Part shown: positions 23,715-31,078 of the stretch, one piece after another
How positions within the stretch are numbered: position 1 is the first letter of the stretch
How the letters are laid out: each line of letters starts with the position of its first letter
IMG/VR virus record: IMGVR_UViG_3300044615_001273
Span: 1-37,281 of that record
DNA length: 37,281 bases
Reading direction: 5' to 3' (one strand)
From: a virus
Notes under the pieces: generated by a model
Told to the model about the DNA's origin: nothing
What the model saw: only the letters and a program-made list of their open reading frames with translations
The model's database searches: none
Made by a program: the position numbers and the translations under genes

Positions 23715-24344
23715 TCAAACGCCTTTTGAAGGTTCCACAACTTGGAGATACTTGCCAGGCCTGTCTGGGTTTGGGATATACCAATTGCCGTCAGCTGCTT
23801 GGCGCAGACCGTCGATCAACGGGTGTTCCTTCTCCTCAGTCTCAGGTTTCCACGTTTCACCAGGCCCCATACCACTCGGATCGAACTGCATGACAGGATC
23901 ATTCTCGTACTCATTCCTCTGAGTGAAGCCCATCCGCTCATAAAACGGAATAGCTTCTTCGGTGGAATGGAGGTGGATGATCTTGTCTGTCTTTGTGGCA
24001 TGTTGCATGGCTTGTTCGAGAAGCATCTTGCCAACGCCCGGGTGGATGGACCCGAGATGATGCACTTCAACGTGGTCTTCTGACGTACCCTTCGAGGAGC
24101 CGTAAGCTATTGCTCCAACTGGCATTCCATTGTGCATCGCAAGAAAGCGGTTAGGATAGGCCGAGAACATGGCCATCTCCATCTGATCGAGAGCGCCTCG
24201 GTAATTCCCATCGGTGCTTTGACTCGCCATTCGTCTCATAGTGTCGACCAACTCTTCTCGACCACTTCTGGTCTTCGGAGCTTTGACCAACTGAGGAGCA
24301 AAGGGATCGTGATCAACCGGTCTGGTTTTGATGTTGCCTGACAT
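23715..24344 (-). CDS. GNAT N-acetyltransferase with portal-like C-terminal tag
   Basis: From ATG 24344 the product is 209 residues. The core is a GNAT domain: FLAMHNGMPVGAIAYGSS, then VEVHHLGSIHPGVGKMLLEQ (the acetyl-CoA loop region) and HSTEEAIPFYERMGFTQRN. The N-terminus carries RPVDHDPFAP, the motif found at the C-termini of the three ADP-ribosyltransferase-like proteins. The C-terminus (LIDGLRQAADGNWYIP, then NPDRPGKYLQV) matches the portal C-terminus. It directly follows the portal stop, and ATG 24344 is preferred over an upstream TTG/GTG-type start inside the portal gene. The acceptor is unknown; virion cargo is plausible. Confidence 0.78.
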   Translation of the reverse strand: MSGNIKTRPVDHDPFAPQLVKAPKTRSGREELVDTMRRMASQSTDGNYRGALDQMEMAMFSAYPNRFLAMHNGMPVGAIAYGSSKGTSEDHVEVHHLGSIHPGVGKMLLEQAMQHATKTDKIIHLHSTEEAIPFYERMGFTQRNEYENDPVMQFDPSGMGPGETWKPETEEKEHPLIDGLRQAADGNWYIPNPDRPGKYLQVVEPSKGV

Positions 24345-24345
24345 A

Positions 24346-26763
24346 TCACGTCGTCCCCAAGACTTCGAGGTATTTGCCCGGACGCTCAGGGTCGGGCAGG
24401 TAGAATTTACCATCGGGTGCACGCCTCATCCCTTCGATGGGTGTGTCATCCGGCGATGGTTGTATGTCTCGCGGCGTGGCTTCACCAGGATTGCCCATGG
24501 GTTGTGCCAGTGAGTTCGGTTGATCGATGCCTTGGTCAGGCGGTGCCATGTTCTGGTATCCTTGTATGAGGTCAGGTATATTACTACCTTCGTCGCCCAA
24601 TGTATCTAACAAAACTTTCCTGACAGCGTCAGCCATGGCGGCGGGATCGGCGGCTCTGGCCAACGCCTTGTCAACAAGGTCGATCATGGTCTGCATCCGG
24701 TCGGTTTCAGCCTTGAAGGTGTCAACGGCCACTTTTTCCTGACTGACTTTGGTTTCACCGGTCTTATCGGCCAGAGCTTGCAACGCAGCTGCCAAGCTTT
24801 GTTTCAACCCTTCGACCTGTTCCATCAGGATCTGGGTCTCAGGATCAGGTCCTTCGCCCAACGCCTGCTTCGGAACCATCCTCTTCAGTCGCTCCGCAGC
24901 CTCGTCGGCCATGGGGAAGTCACCAGCCTTCATGAGAATATCGCCGATGATCTGCACCAACTCAGGACGGTTGGAAATGATCTGAGTGAATGAGTTGAAA
25001 GCTTCTTGGCGCCTGGTTGCGTAGTTCGGACCCACGTCAGATTGAACTTCGTATCTCCCGACGTTTGGATTGAGTATCTGGGTGATGGCCACCTGCTTAT
25101 CAGTTTCACGTTGAGAGGGCTTCTTGCTTTCAGCCAGAGCTTGCTGCTGGGTTGGGTCGATCTGAATTTGACTCTCAGTCCCATCCTCTCCCAGGGTTCT
25201 GATCATTCTCGGCGTGTCATAGATCTTCGGGATCAAGTCAATCAGGATCTTGCCAGTGAACCTGATGGCAATAGCAAGGTTGTCAATGTAGTGGAATGTC
25301 GCCTTGTTGCCAGTGCGCTGACGTTCCTGGATGGCTATGCCCGTCTTCTCATCACCCTGCTCTCCAAGCGTGGGCTCATACTGACCGGAGACCGCCATCA
25401 TTTCAGAGCTTGAGATCTGGAGACCAGTGATGTATGCTTGAGGCATAGACACAGGCTCTTGACGCTTCGGTGGTTGTAGCGGCCTCCCCTGGTCATCGTA
25501 GGCATTGTAGGGCAGGACCGAATAGTTGATCTGATTGGCGTTGCCGTATTGGTTCTCGAAGCCCTCAATTGACTCGGCAGATGCAATGTATGGTGTCTTG
25601 GACTGGAGGGCAACGTTCTCGACGGCCGACGAACTCCAATAGTTGTAAACACGTTGAGGGTCTTTCAACGCCCTCACGTGGCCCTTGCGATCAAGCTCTT
25701 TGTCAATGATGGTCTCTTCACCAATCACTCGAACGATCGGGATGTATTTCCCAGGCCAAATCTTGGTCTCGAGAACCATGGAGCCAACGATCAAGAACCA
25801 CTCAACGTCGTATGTTGAAGCCATCCTCGTCCGTGTCATAGGGTCGTTCTTGACCATGTCGACGATCTCAGGACTCAGGTCCGAGGCCTTGACAACCTTC
25901 CTTTCGTTGGTCGATGGGTCGACAAATGATATTAGTTCCTCTTCACGTTCCAAGCGTCTGAAGTATTCGGCGCGACGCACGTGCTTATCATCAACCCAGT
26001 CGTTGCCCTCATCGAGACCCGTATTGCTGCGACCAACCTTGCCCTTCAGGTTCGGATAGGATCGGTTGAACTCATCGACTGGCATATCTTGGAAGATGAA
26101 TGCGTAAGAGGCATCTGACCCGTCAACCTCATTGATGTCGGGGTCGATGTAGACTGAGAACGGGTCACGGACCCTTCGAATGAAGATCTCCTGGTCAAAT
26201 GAGTCATCAGCCACGTAGTCGGTGACCACGCGCCAGTAGCCGATGCCCATTTTGACCTGGCTCTCAGTGGCTGAGTCGTAGGCACTGGAAGCATTCGAGT
26301 GGTATTCAATGCTGCGAACGATGCTCTCAAGCACCTGTGCCGCCTGATACGTGGCACCGCCGCCCGTCGCTTTGATCTTGATGGTCGGCTTGTTCTGCTT
26401 GGCGTCGTTGATGATCATCAAGCAGTGTTGTCTGGTCTTGTTGATAGTCAGCGCAGGTCTCTTATCGACCTCTCTGGCCTTGCGAACATCGTTCGGCCAT
26501 TGAAAGCCGTTCTCACTGTCAGCTTCAACGAACTTCAAGTCCTCGAGGTTTCTCTTTCGAGTCAGTGCTTCCCACGCAGCACAGAGTTTGAACCTCTCCT
26601 TGGCTTCTTCGAGGATCTTATCGCCTTGGCGCTTTGGAACCTTCTTCGTAGCCTGAGGATCTTCCTCTTGTGAGAGGTCTTCAGGCTTCTGAGGTTCGAG
26701 AATGGGGAGGAACTGTTCAGGATCCAGACCATCGCCCTGCGGAACTTCGATATAGCCACTCAT
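24346..26763 (-). CDS. Portal protein, P22 type
   Basis: The 805-residue protein has the P22 portal pattern: FQWPNDVRKAREVDKRPALT, then INKTRQHCLMIINDAKQNKP, VKMGIGYWRVVTDYV, RDPFSVYIDPDINEVDGSDA and SGQYEPTLGEQGDEKTGIAI. A helical C-terminal barrel-like region (about 620-740) and a Pro/Asp-rich tail follow; the P22 portal has 725 residues. The last 30 residues end with DPERPGKYLEVLGTT, a module shared with the next gene. The start at 26763 has AAGGAG nine bases upstream; the frame is open further but lacks a better start. It forms the dodecameric DNA entry ring. Confidence 0.9.
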   Translation of the reverse strand: MSGYIEVPQGDGLDPEQFLPILEPQKPEDLSQEEDPQATKKVPKRQGDKILEEAKERFKLCAAWEALTRKRNLEDLKFVEADSENGFQWPNDVRKAREVDKRPALTINKTRQHCLMIINDAKQNKPTIKIKATGGGATYQAAQVLESIVRSIEYHSNASSAYDSATESQVKMGIGYWRVVTDYVADDSFDQEIFIRRVRDPFSVYIDPDINEVDGSDASYAFIFQDMPVDEFNRSYPNLKGKVGRSNTGLDEGNDWVDDKHVRRAEYFRRLEREEELISFVDPSTNERKVVKASDLSPEIVDMVKNDPMTRTRMASTYDVEWFLIVGSMVLETKIWPGKYIPIVRVIGEETIIDKELDRKGHVRALKDPQRVYNYWSSSAVENVALQSKTPYIASAESIEGFENQYGNANQINYSVLPYNAYDDQGRPLQPPKRQEPVSMPQAYITGLQISSSEMMAVSGQYEPTLGEQGDEKTGIAIQERQRTGNKATFHYIDNLAIAIRFTGKILIDLIPKIYDTPRMIRTLGEDGTESQIQIDPTQQQALAESKKPSQRETDKQVAITQILNPNVGRYEVQSDVGPNYATRRQEAFNSFTQIISNRPELVQIIGDILMKAGDFPMADEAAERLKRMVPKQALGEGPDPETQILMEQVEGLKQSLAAALQALADKTGETKVSQEKVAVDTFKAETDRMQTMIDLVDKALARAADPAAMADAVRKVLLDTLGDEGSNIPDLIQGYQNMAPPDQGIDQPNSLAQPMGNPGEATPRDIQPSPDDTPIEGMRRAPDGKFYLPDPERPGKYLEVLGTT

Positions 26764-26776
26764 TTGGACGGCTCCT

Positions 26777-28057
26777 TCATGACGACAACCACGCACCGCC
26801 GGTCATAGGCAGTTCAACGTTGATGGTCTTCTGTTGTTTCAGACCTTTCGGCTTGGCCTCTTTGAGACCAACCGCCAGGTAGCGGAATGCATCGGCACCA
26901 TGGGAGGCCCAATTGTGCAGCGGTTCTTTGCTGAATTGGCCGGTGACTTCGTCGACCTTGTATTGATAGTGGCTCAGACACTGCCAACCGTCTTGAGTGT
27001 TCTGCTCATCAAAGACGCAAGAAGGAAATATGGTGCGAGCCGCATTGATGCCGTCTTCGATGCTGATGTTCGGGACAATCTGCACCTTGAAGCCAGCGGC
27101 GACCATCTGACCCTCGATTGAAAGAGGATGCATGATGGTCTTCGATCTAGCGTCATGAGGTAGGTAGTGAGTATCATACACATAGGGCTTCGTCTGAAGG
27201 GTCTTCATGTAGTGACCAATAGACTGAAGGTTGTTTGAGTAATAGTCAATGATGCGACGTTCATAGCCAACAAGCTGGGCAAACCAGATGGCCGTGTGAT
27301 CCGACCTGCCAAGGTCCCAGAACGTGAACACTGGTTTGCTAGGATCATATGGAACCCGTGTTCTACGCTTCTCCTCGAGCACAGCGCGAAGCTCTTTGGC
27401 GTAGATGGCGCCGGTCAGAGTCTGAGAACACTTGCCTTCCCAAACGTGGAGCCAAGCATCCGGGTCCTTGGCCTTCAGCGTCTCCATCTCTACACGAAGC
27501 ACCTCAGGGAACCAAGGGTTGTCTCTCCAAGAGATCTCCGACACTACCGCATTTGGAGGGGGATCCTTGACAAACCTAACGTAGGTCTCATCAGTCTCAA
27601 GCTCAGGGTTGAAACTAACCCAAATCTCAGAGCCGTCCTTTCTGATCGTGGGGATCAAAACTTCCCAGCTGCGTTTTGATACGTTCACAGCTTCTTCGAC
27701 CCAGACGATGTCGACGCCTTCAAACGATTTAAGTGAGTTGATATTCTTTCTCAAACCAGCAAAAACAAATTCAGAGCCATTGTTGCCTATGATCTTGGTC
27801 TCTTGAACATCATAAAATGCCGAAAGGCCGAGCGCCACGATTTGTTGTGAGAGAAGTTGGTGGACCGACTCTGCGATTGAGTTTTGAAACTCACGGGCGC
27901 AGAGTATTCTCAATGGTTTTGACGCCGCTAGAACCAACAGCGCTCTAGCAATTCCCCAGGACTTGGCGCCTCCGCGCCCGCCGTGGAGAACCTTGTATCT
28001 CTTCGGCTTGAAGAGAAGTTGGAGCTTCTCTGGAAACTGGGCTTTAGCCTGTGTCAC
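26777..28057 (-). CDS. terL: Terminase large subunit
   Basis: The 426-residue protein has the ATPase site [11 protein letters not shown] (Walker A, about residues 25-35), VDIVWVEEA (Walker B with catalytic Glu) and [16 protein letters not shown]. The C-terminal nuclease region includes [14 protein letters not shown] (first metal Asp), HDARSKT and [12 protein letters not shown]. It packages DNA into the prohead through the portal, encoded next. Translation starts at GTG 28057, overlapping the TerS stop as GTGA. The length is typical of the PBSX-type terminase group. Confidence 0.93.
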   Translation of the reverse strand: MTQAKAQFPEKLQLLFKPKRYKVLHGGRGGAKSWGIARALLVLAASKPLRILCAREFQNSIAESVHQLLSQQIVALGLSAFYDVQETKIIGNNGSEFVFAGLRKNINSLKSFEGVDIVWVEEAVNVSKRSWEVLIPTIRKDGSEIWVSFNPELETDETYVRFVKDPPPNAVVSEISWRDNPWFPEVLRVEMETLKAKDPDAWLHVWEGKCSQTLTGAIYAKELRAVLEEKRRTRVPYDPSKPVFTFWDLGRSDHTAIWFAQLVGYERRIIDYYSNNLQSIGHYMKTLQTKPYVYDTHYLPHDARSKTIMHPLSIEGQMVAAGFKVQIVPNISIEDGINAARTIFPSCVFDEQNTQDGWQCLSHYQYKVDEVTGQFSKEPLHNWASHGADAFRYLAVGLKEAKPKGLKQQKTINVELPMTGGAWLSS

Positions 28058-28380
28058 GGACTAGGCTTTCCACCTGTTGGGACGAAGACGACCGAGATCC
28101 CGGTTGGAAGCTCATCGCCGTTGGAACCTGCGTGATTGATCTGTTGGGCAGGACGACCGTCCATTCTATCGGCGATTTCCTTGATTGCCCAAGCATCTCC
28201 GTTGATGGCGGCGACTGCTAACTTCTCAGCAATCACATTCAATCGCACCTTGCCTTTGTGTTCGCCGGAGTCAATGGCTCTGTGGATCGCGACCCTCAAA
28301 GCATCGGCAAACGGTCGGTCTGCATTCCTTGGCTTCGAGTCTTTGCTGCCCAGGGGTCTTCCGGCTTTACCATTTGCCAT
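28054..28380 (-). CDS. terS: Terminase small subunit
   Basis: This 108-residue protein contains [20 protein letters not shown], then [30 protein letters not shown] and [12 protein letters not shown] recognise this as a small protein commonly encoded just before TerL in phages, with an N-terminal basic region and helices suited to DNA recognition. It overlaps terL by 4 bases. The TerS assignment rests mainly on position, size and that recurring pattern. Confidence 0.72.
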   Translation of the reverse strand: MANGKAGRPLGSKDSKPRNADRPFADALRVAIHRAIDSGEHKGKVRLNVIAEKLAVAAINGDAWAIKEIADRMDGRPAQQINHAGSNGDELPTGISVVFVPTGGKPSP

Positions 28381-28406
28381 TTTTGAAATCCCTATCTTGT
28401 TGGACT

Positions 28407-28637
28407 TTATTTCTTTTTCAACTCACCGATGGCCTTGTTGAGAGAACTTGAAGGCGCTCTTGAGGCGCCTCCAGAAGACTTTGGTTTCAGACCAGCGATG
28501 GAAAGATCAGGACGCTTGTCAGTGAAGACTTCACGACACTCGAAACCTTTTGAAGATGTATATGTCTCTTTCGAAACGATATAACCATTCTCAATCTGAC
28601 GAACCCTTATGGACTCGACATTTTCACGTTTCGGCAT
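28407..28637 (-). CDS. Small protein before the terminase genes
   Basis: From ATG 28637 (preceded by GGGGA) the product is 76 residues, with a basic N-terminal part and RVRQIENGYIVSKETYTSSK forming a likely beta hairpin. The C-terminal half is Ser/Lys-rich and probably flexible. No domain is recognised. It lies between the 408-residue structural gene and terS on the same strand. Confidence 0.55.
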   Translation of the reverse strand: MPKRENVESIRVRQIENGYIVSKETYTSSKGFECREVFTDKRPDLSIAGLKPKSSGGASRAPSSSLNKAIGELKKK

Positions 28638-28685
28638 CGTAATTCCCCTGACTCGCGGCATGATCTTTCCAATGCGTTTGATCTT

Positions 28686-29912
28686 TTACAGTTCGGCAGA
28701 AGCCACGATCAACCCGGCGCCACCGTTGCCTTCAAGGAGAACGGCTTGACCAGCAGTATTGGTGGCGCCGCCCGTGAGGTTTCCGCAGTTTCTGGTGGAC
28801 GCAGCTGCGGCGAGCGTGACGGCAGCCGGTGTGCCGGCAACGTTGATGCGGAACGTCCCAGCGGTCGGGATCGTCATCGTTGGAGCCGCACGCATTGGCG
28901 GATACAACGGAATGGCGATCTTCTGGGCCGCTGCACCAGTCGCCAAACCAGGAGCAACGGCAACGGCGGCAGCCGGTTCCGGGAAGGATTGGCAATAGCG
29001 ACGGCACAACAGGTCTTCCACGGCCGCCTTTCTGAATTCGAAAGGAGACGGGAAGGGGAAAGCCGCGGCAACCGGTTCGAGTTGAAGTCCGAGGACCTCG
29101 AAGAAGTCGTTGGCGCCGGCGGTACCGACAGGCACGTAGGAAAGCAACACGCCGATCTGATTGGCATCCGCAGGAATGAGAGCCGTCAGATAGTGGCGCA
29201 CATAAGATGTGGTCAACTGGACATTGTTTGCGTTTGTCAAAATGACCGCAGCTTCAGTGCCAGAAGGATTGCCGGCAGCACCGCCGCCGATATTTCTGAC
29301 GCCGTTCGAAGGAACCGCAAGCTGACGGTTCGAGTAACCGGTCCACGTGCCCGCAACAGCGTTCGCCGCAGATTGATCAGTGCCCGTGCCGGTAACCACT
29401 CGAACGTTGAGGAGATTACCCAACGCAGAGAAGTTTGCACCCGCTCTCGCCCAGAAAGAAAAGGCAACGCGGCGACCCTGATATGGAGCAGAATGGGCAG
29501 ACTCAAGCACCTGGCCGAGGTAGATTTCATTCAAATCGGCGTTCGACGCCGCACGACCAAATCTCAGAGCTTGAGTGAAACGATTTCCAAGAGAGGAGAG
29601 CGCGCCCGCAGCGACAGCCTGTCTTGAAACGCTGATGCTTGAACCAGCGGCGCCAACAGCGAAGAACCGGTCAGCTGTGTAAACTGGAGTGTTGGTAATG
29701 CCGGTGAAAGAAGTCCCTCGCGCCCAAGGATTTGTGGCAAAGTCGCCACCCATCAACATATTTTTGAGATCGACGCCAAGGCAGCCGGCAACCTGCATTG
29801 CCGACATGAGACCAGCATCAACAACCTGCACTGGGCCAGTGGTATCAAAGAGACCAACTTCTTCACCAGTTGCAAACTCAATTCCAGGGTAACCCTGAAG
29901 CATTCCTGTCAT
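28686..29912 (-). CDS. Beta-rich structural protein, first gene of the late array
   Basis: The 408-residue protein contains NMLMGGDFATNPWARGTSFTG followed by a jelly-roll-like pattern (YTADRFFAVGAAGSSISVSR, RVAFSFWARAGAN and FEVLGLQLEPVA). That pattern resembles carbohydrate-binding domains used in phage tail fibres and head decorations. The Ala-rich C-terminal part has repeated short strands. GGAG lies nine bases before the ATG. It precedes the terminase genes and faces the divergent control region. A virion surface protein is the likely role; its site on the particle is unknown. Confidence 0.68.
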   Translation of the reverse strand: MTGMLQGYPGIEFATGEEVGLFDTTGPVQVVDAGLMSAMQVAGCLGVDLKNMLMGGDFATNPWARGTSFTGITNTPVYTADRFFAVGAAGSSISVSRQAVAAGALSSLGNRFTQALRFGRAASNADLNEIYLGQVLESAHSAPYQGRRVAFSFWARAGANFSALGNLLNVRVVTGTGTDQSAANAVAGTWTGYSNRQLAVPSNGVRNIGGGAAGNPSGTEAAVILTNANNVQLTTSYVRHYLTALIPADANQIGVLLSYVPVGTAGANDFFEVLGLQLEPVAAAFPFPSPFEFRKAAVEDLLCRRYCQSFPEPAAAVAVAPGLATGAAAQKIAIPLYPPMRAAPTMTIPTAGTFRINVAGTPAAVTLAAAASTRNCGNLTGGATNTAGQAVLLEGNGGAGLIVASAEL

Positions 29913-29959
29913 GTGTGTGACACTCCTCTATGGTTGGTGGGTGGAGGCTCAATGGCCTA

Positions 29960-29983
29960 AACTCGCCGACCATCGGACGAGTT
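29960..29983 (-). promoter_or_regulatory. Hairpin in the late leader
   Basis: On the minus strand AACTCG pairs with CGAGTT and CCGA with TCGG around a 3-base loop with one bulged base. It lies about 50 bases before the first late gene and would sit in its untranslated leader if transcription starts near 30011. Confidence 0.55.
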
Positions 29984-30017
29984 CTATTCAGGTTCCATGC
30001 AATATGCAACCCGGCAC

Positions 30018-30026
30018 CTTATAGCA
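30018..30026 (-). promoter_or_regulatory. Candidate late promoter (extended -10)
   Basis: The minus strand reads TGCTATAAG, an extended -10 element (TGnTATAAG). No good -35 is seen at the usual spacing, as is common for extended -10 promoters or promoters needing an activator. It would start a leader of about 100 bases for the structural array. Confidence 0.4.
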
Positions 30027-30289
30027 TGCAAAAAATATCAATAACACAAGAAAATTTGCGGTGGCCGGAGCAATAAATGCGGCACCATGGAGGGGGAACA
30101 AAAATGAGTCGATTTCAAAAGCTCAAAAGTTCACATAATACAATACACAATCTTCTTATCTTCTTCTATGTAAGAAATAATTAGATAAGTAGATAATAAT
30201 AGAAAAGAGGAAATAACTAAATAAGATAGGGGTATAGAGATAAGGGGTCGCCGTATTCCGGATCTGTATCAGAGCGCTATAACCCACTG

Positions 30290-30318
30290 TTTACAGAATT
30301 TTCGAAGTAGCGTATAGG
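30290..30318 (+). promoter_or_regulatory. Early promoter P1
   Basis: TTTACA (30290-30295) and TATAGG (30313-30318) are separated by 17 bases. The -35 lies in the shared element TGTTTACA. Transcription would start near 30325, just before the first early gene. Confidence 0.65.
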
Positions 30319-30354
30319 CAAATTTCCCTTTAATTTCATGGAGTTGTGGACATC

Positions 30355-30858
30355 ATGACCGTGCATCGTGGACTCAAACTGAAGGAGAAAATGCGACTCC
30401 GAATTTTGATGGATCGCTCACGTGTAAAACTTGAGAAGGTCACACCCGCTCTTTATGACGTTGTCGAAGCTGTCCAAGAGCTTTTGAAAGAGCTCGAACA
30501 CTACACACAAATCGGATACGAAACCGAAAAACCCAAGTATGAACGCAACAAGGAAGTCTTCAAAGTTGCCAATCACACGACCGGAATAGTCGGAGAAGTC
30601 CACGGTTGGGAGGATCTGGCAAAGCTGACAGGTCTCGGCAAACCGACTCTGATTGTCTATTTTTCCAGGTCTCTGGACAAATCATCAATCACAAGAACTG
30701 TCAGGGGCGACGTCTGTACGATTTTTAGGTCGAGCAAAGTCGACGAATTGATAAGCGAATTTCCTACTTCAAAGGAGACTCTTGCTGTCAACCACGCCGA
30801 AAAACCAAAGAAGAAATACAGAACACCGCTCCCAAAAGGCGCTGGCAGCGAGGAATAA
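30355..30858 (+). CDS. Early protein with NUMOD1-like DNA-binding segment
   Basis: The 167-residue protein has an N-terminal basic helical part and a middle segment VFKVANHTTGIVGEVHGWED, followed by LAKLTGLGKPTLIVYF, in the pattern of NUMOD1-type helix-turn-helix units (strand, 'tGe.v.ef.s...Aa..lgis...i'). The C-terminus is Lys/Pro-rich. As the first gene after P1 it may be an early regulator or a DNA-binding accessory factor. The start is uncertain: GTG 30346, ATG 30355 and ATG 30391 (with AAGGAG close upstream) are all in frame. The domain assignment is weak. Confidence 0.65.
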   Translation: MTVHRGLKLKEKMRLRILMDRSRVKLEKVTPALYDVVEAVQELLKELEHYTQIGYETEKPKYERNKEVFKVANHTTGIVGEVHGWEDLAKLTGLGKPTLIVYFSRSLDKSSITRTVRGDVCTIFRSSKVDELISEFPTSKETLAVNHAEKPKKKYRTPLPKGAGSEE

Positions 30859-30865
30859 AAAGTTG

Positions 30866-30893
30866 TTTACAGTTCGGCAAAAACCGCGATACA
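30866..30893 (+). promoter_or_regulatory. Early promoter P2
   Basis: TTTACA (30866-30871) and GATACA (30888-30893) are 16 bases apart. TGTTTACA is the same -35 block as in P1, P3 and P4. The start point would be near 30900, ahead of the 50-residue gene and the primase-helicase. Confidence 0.5.
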
Positions 30894-30925
30894 GTCTGGC
30901 TCGGTCGCCCTTACCGCGTGATCGG

Positions 30926-31078
30926 ATGTGTGATGGGTATTCTCCTGCCTTACGCACTCTGTCAGACACTCCTCAGCAAGGTGGCGGTTCGGGCGGCCAC
31001 CCCGTTCAGAAAGCTGAGGTTCTGAATTGGAAGGCTGTTGCTGAGGCAGCTCAACTATTGTCTGACAGGAAAATGTAA
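30926..31078 (+). CDS. 50-residue protein coupled to the primase-helicase
   Basis: ATG 30926 opens a 50-codon frame whose TAA overlaps the next ATG as TAATG, a common coupling arrangement here. The product is Gly/Ser-rich in the middle (QQGGGSGG) with a helical end (NWKAVAEAAQLLSDRK). The ribosome-binding site is weak. It begins shortly after P2 and has no recognisable domain. Confidence 0.5.
   Translation: MCDGYSPALRTLSDTPQQGGGSGGHPVQKAEVLNWKAVAEAAQLLSDRKM

Larger units (their letters stand above)
29913..30354. other. Divergent AT-rich control region
   Basis: This 442-base gap separates the minus-strand late array from the plus-strand early genes. The late side has an extended -10 element and a hairpin leader. 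The middle (about 30020-30240) is very AT-rich with repeated AGATA and TAGATAA-type words and could melt easily, as an origin or UP-element tract would. The early side has the P1 promoter. A 26-codon frame at 30104-30184 follows a strong GGAGGGGG seven bases upstream and may be a micro-gene. No RNA gene is recognisable. Confidence 0.6.

Noticed and set aside
25642-25651. TGTTTACA on the minus strand inside the portal gene
   Set aside because: No -10 sequence at suitable spacing; it lies in well-conserved coding sequence.
28746-29627. Open plus-strand frame of 293 codons, Arg- and Gly-rich
   Set aside because: Antisense shadow of the 408-residue structural gene; high Arg content is typical of shadow frames.
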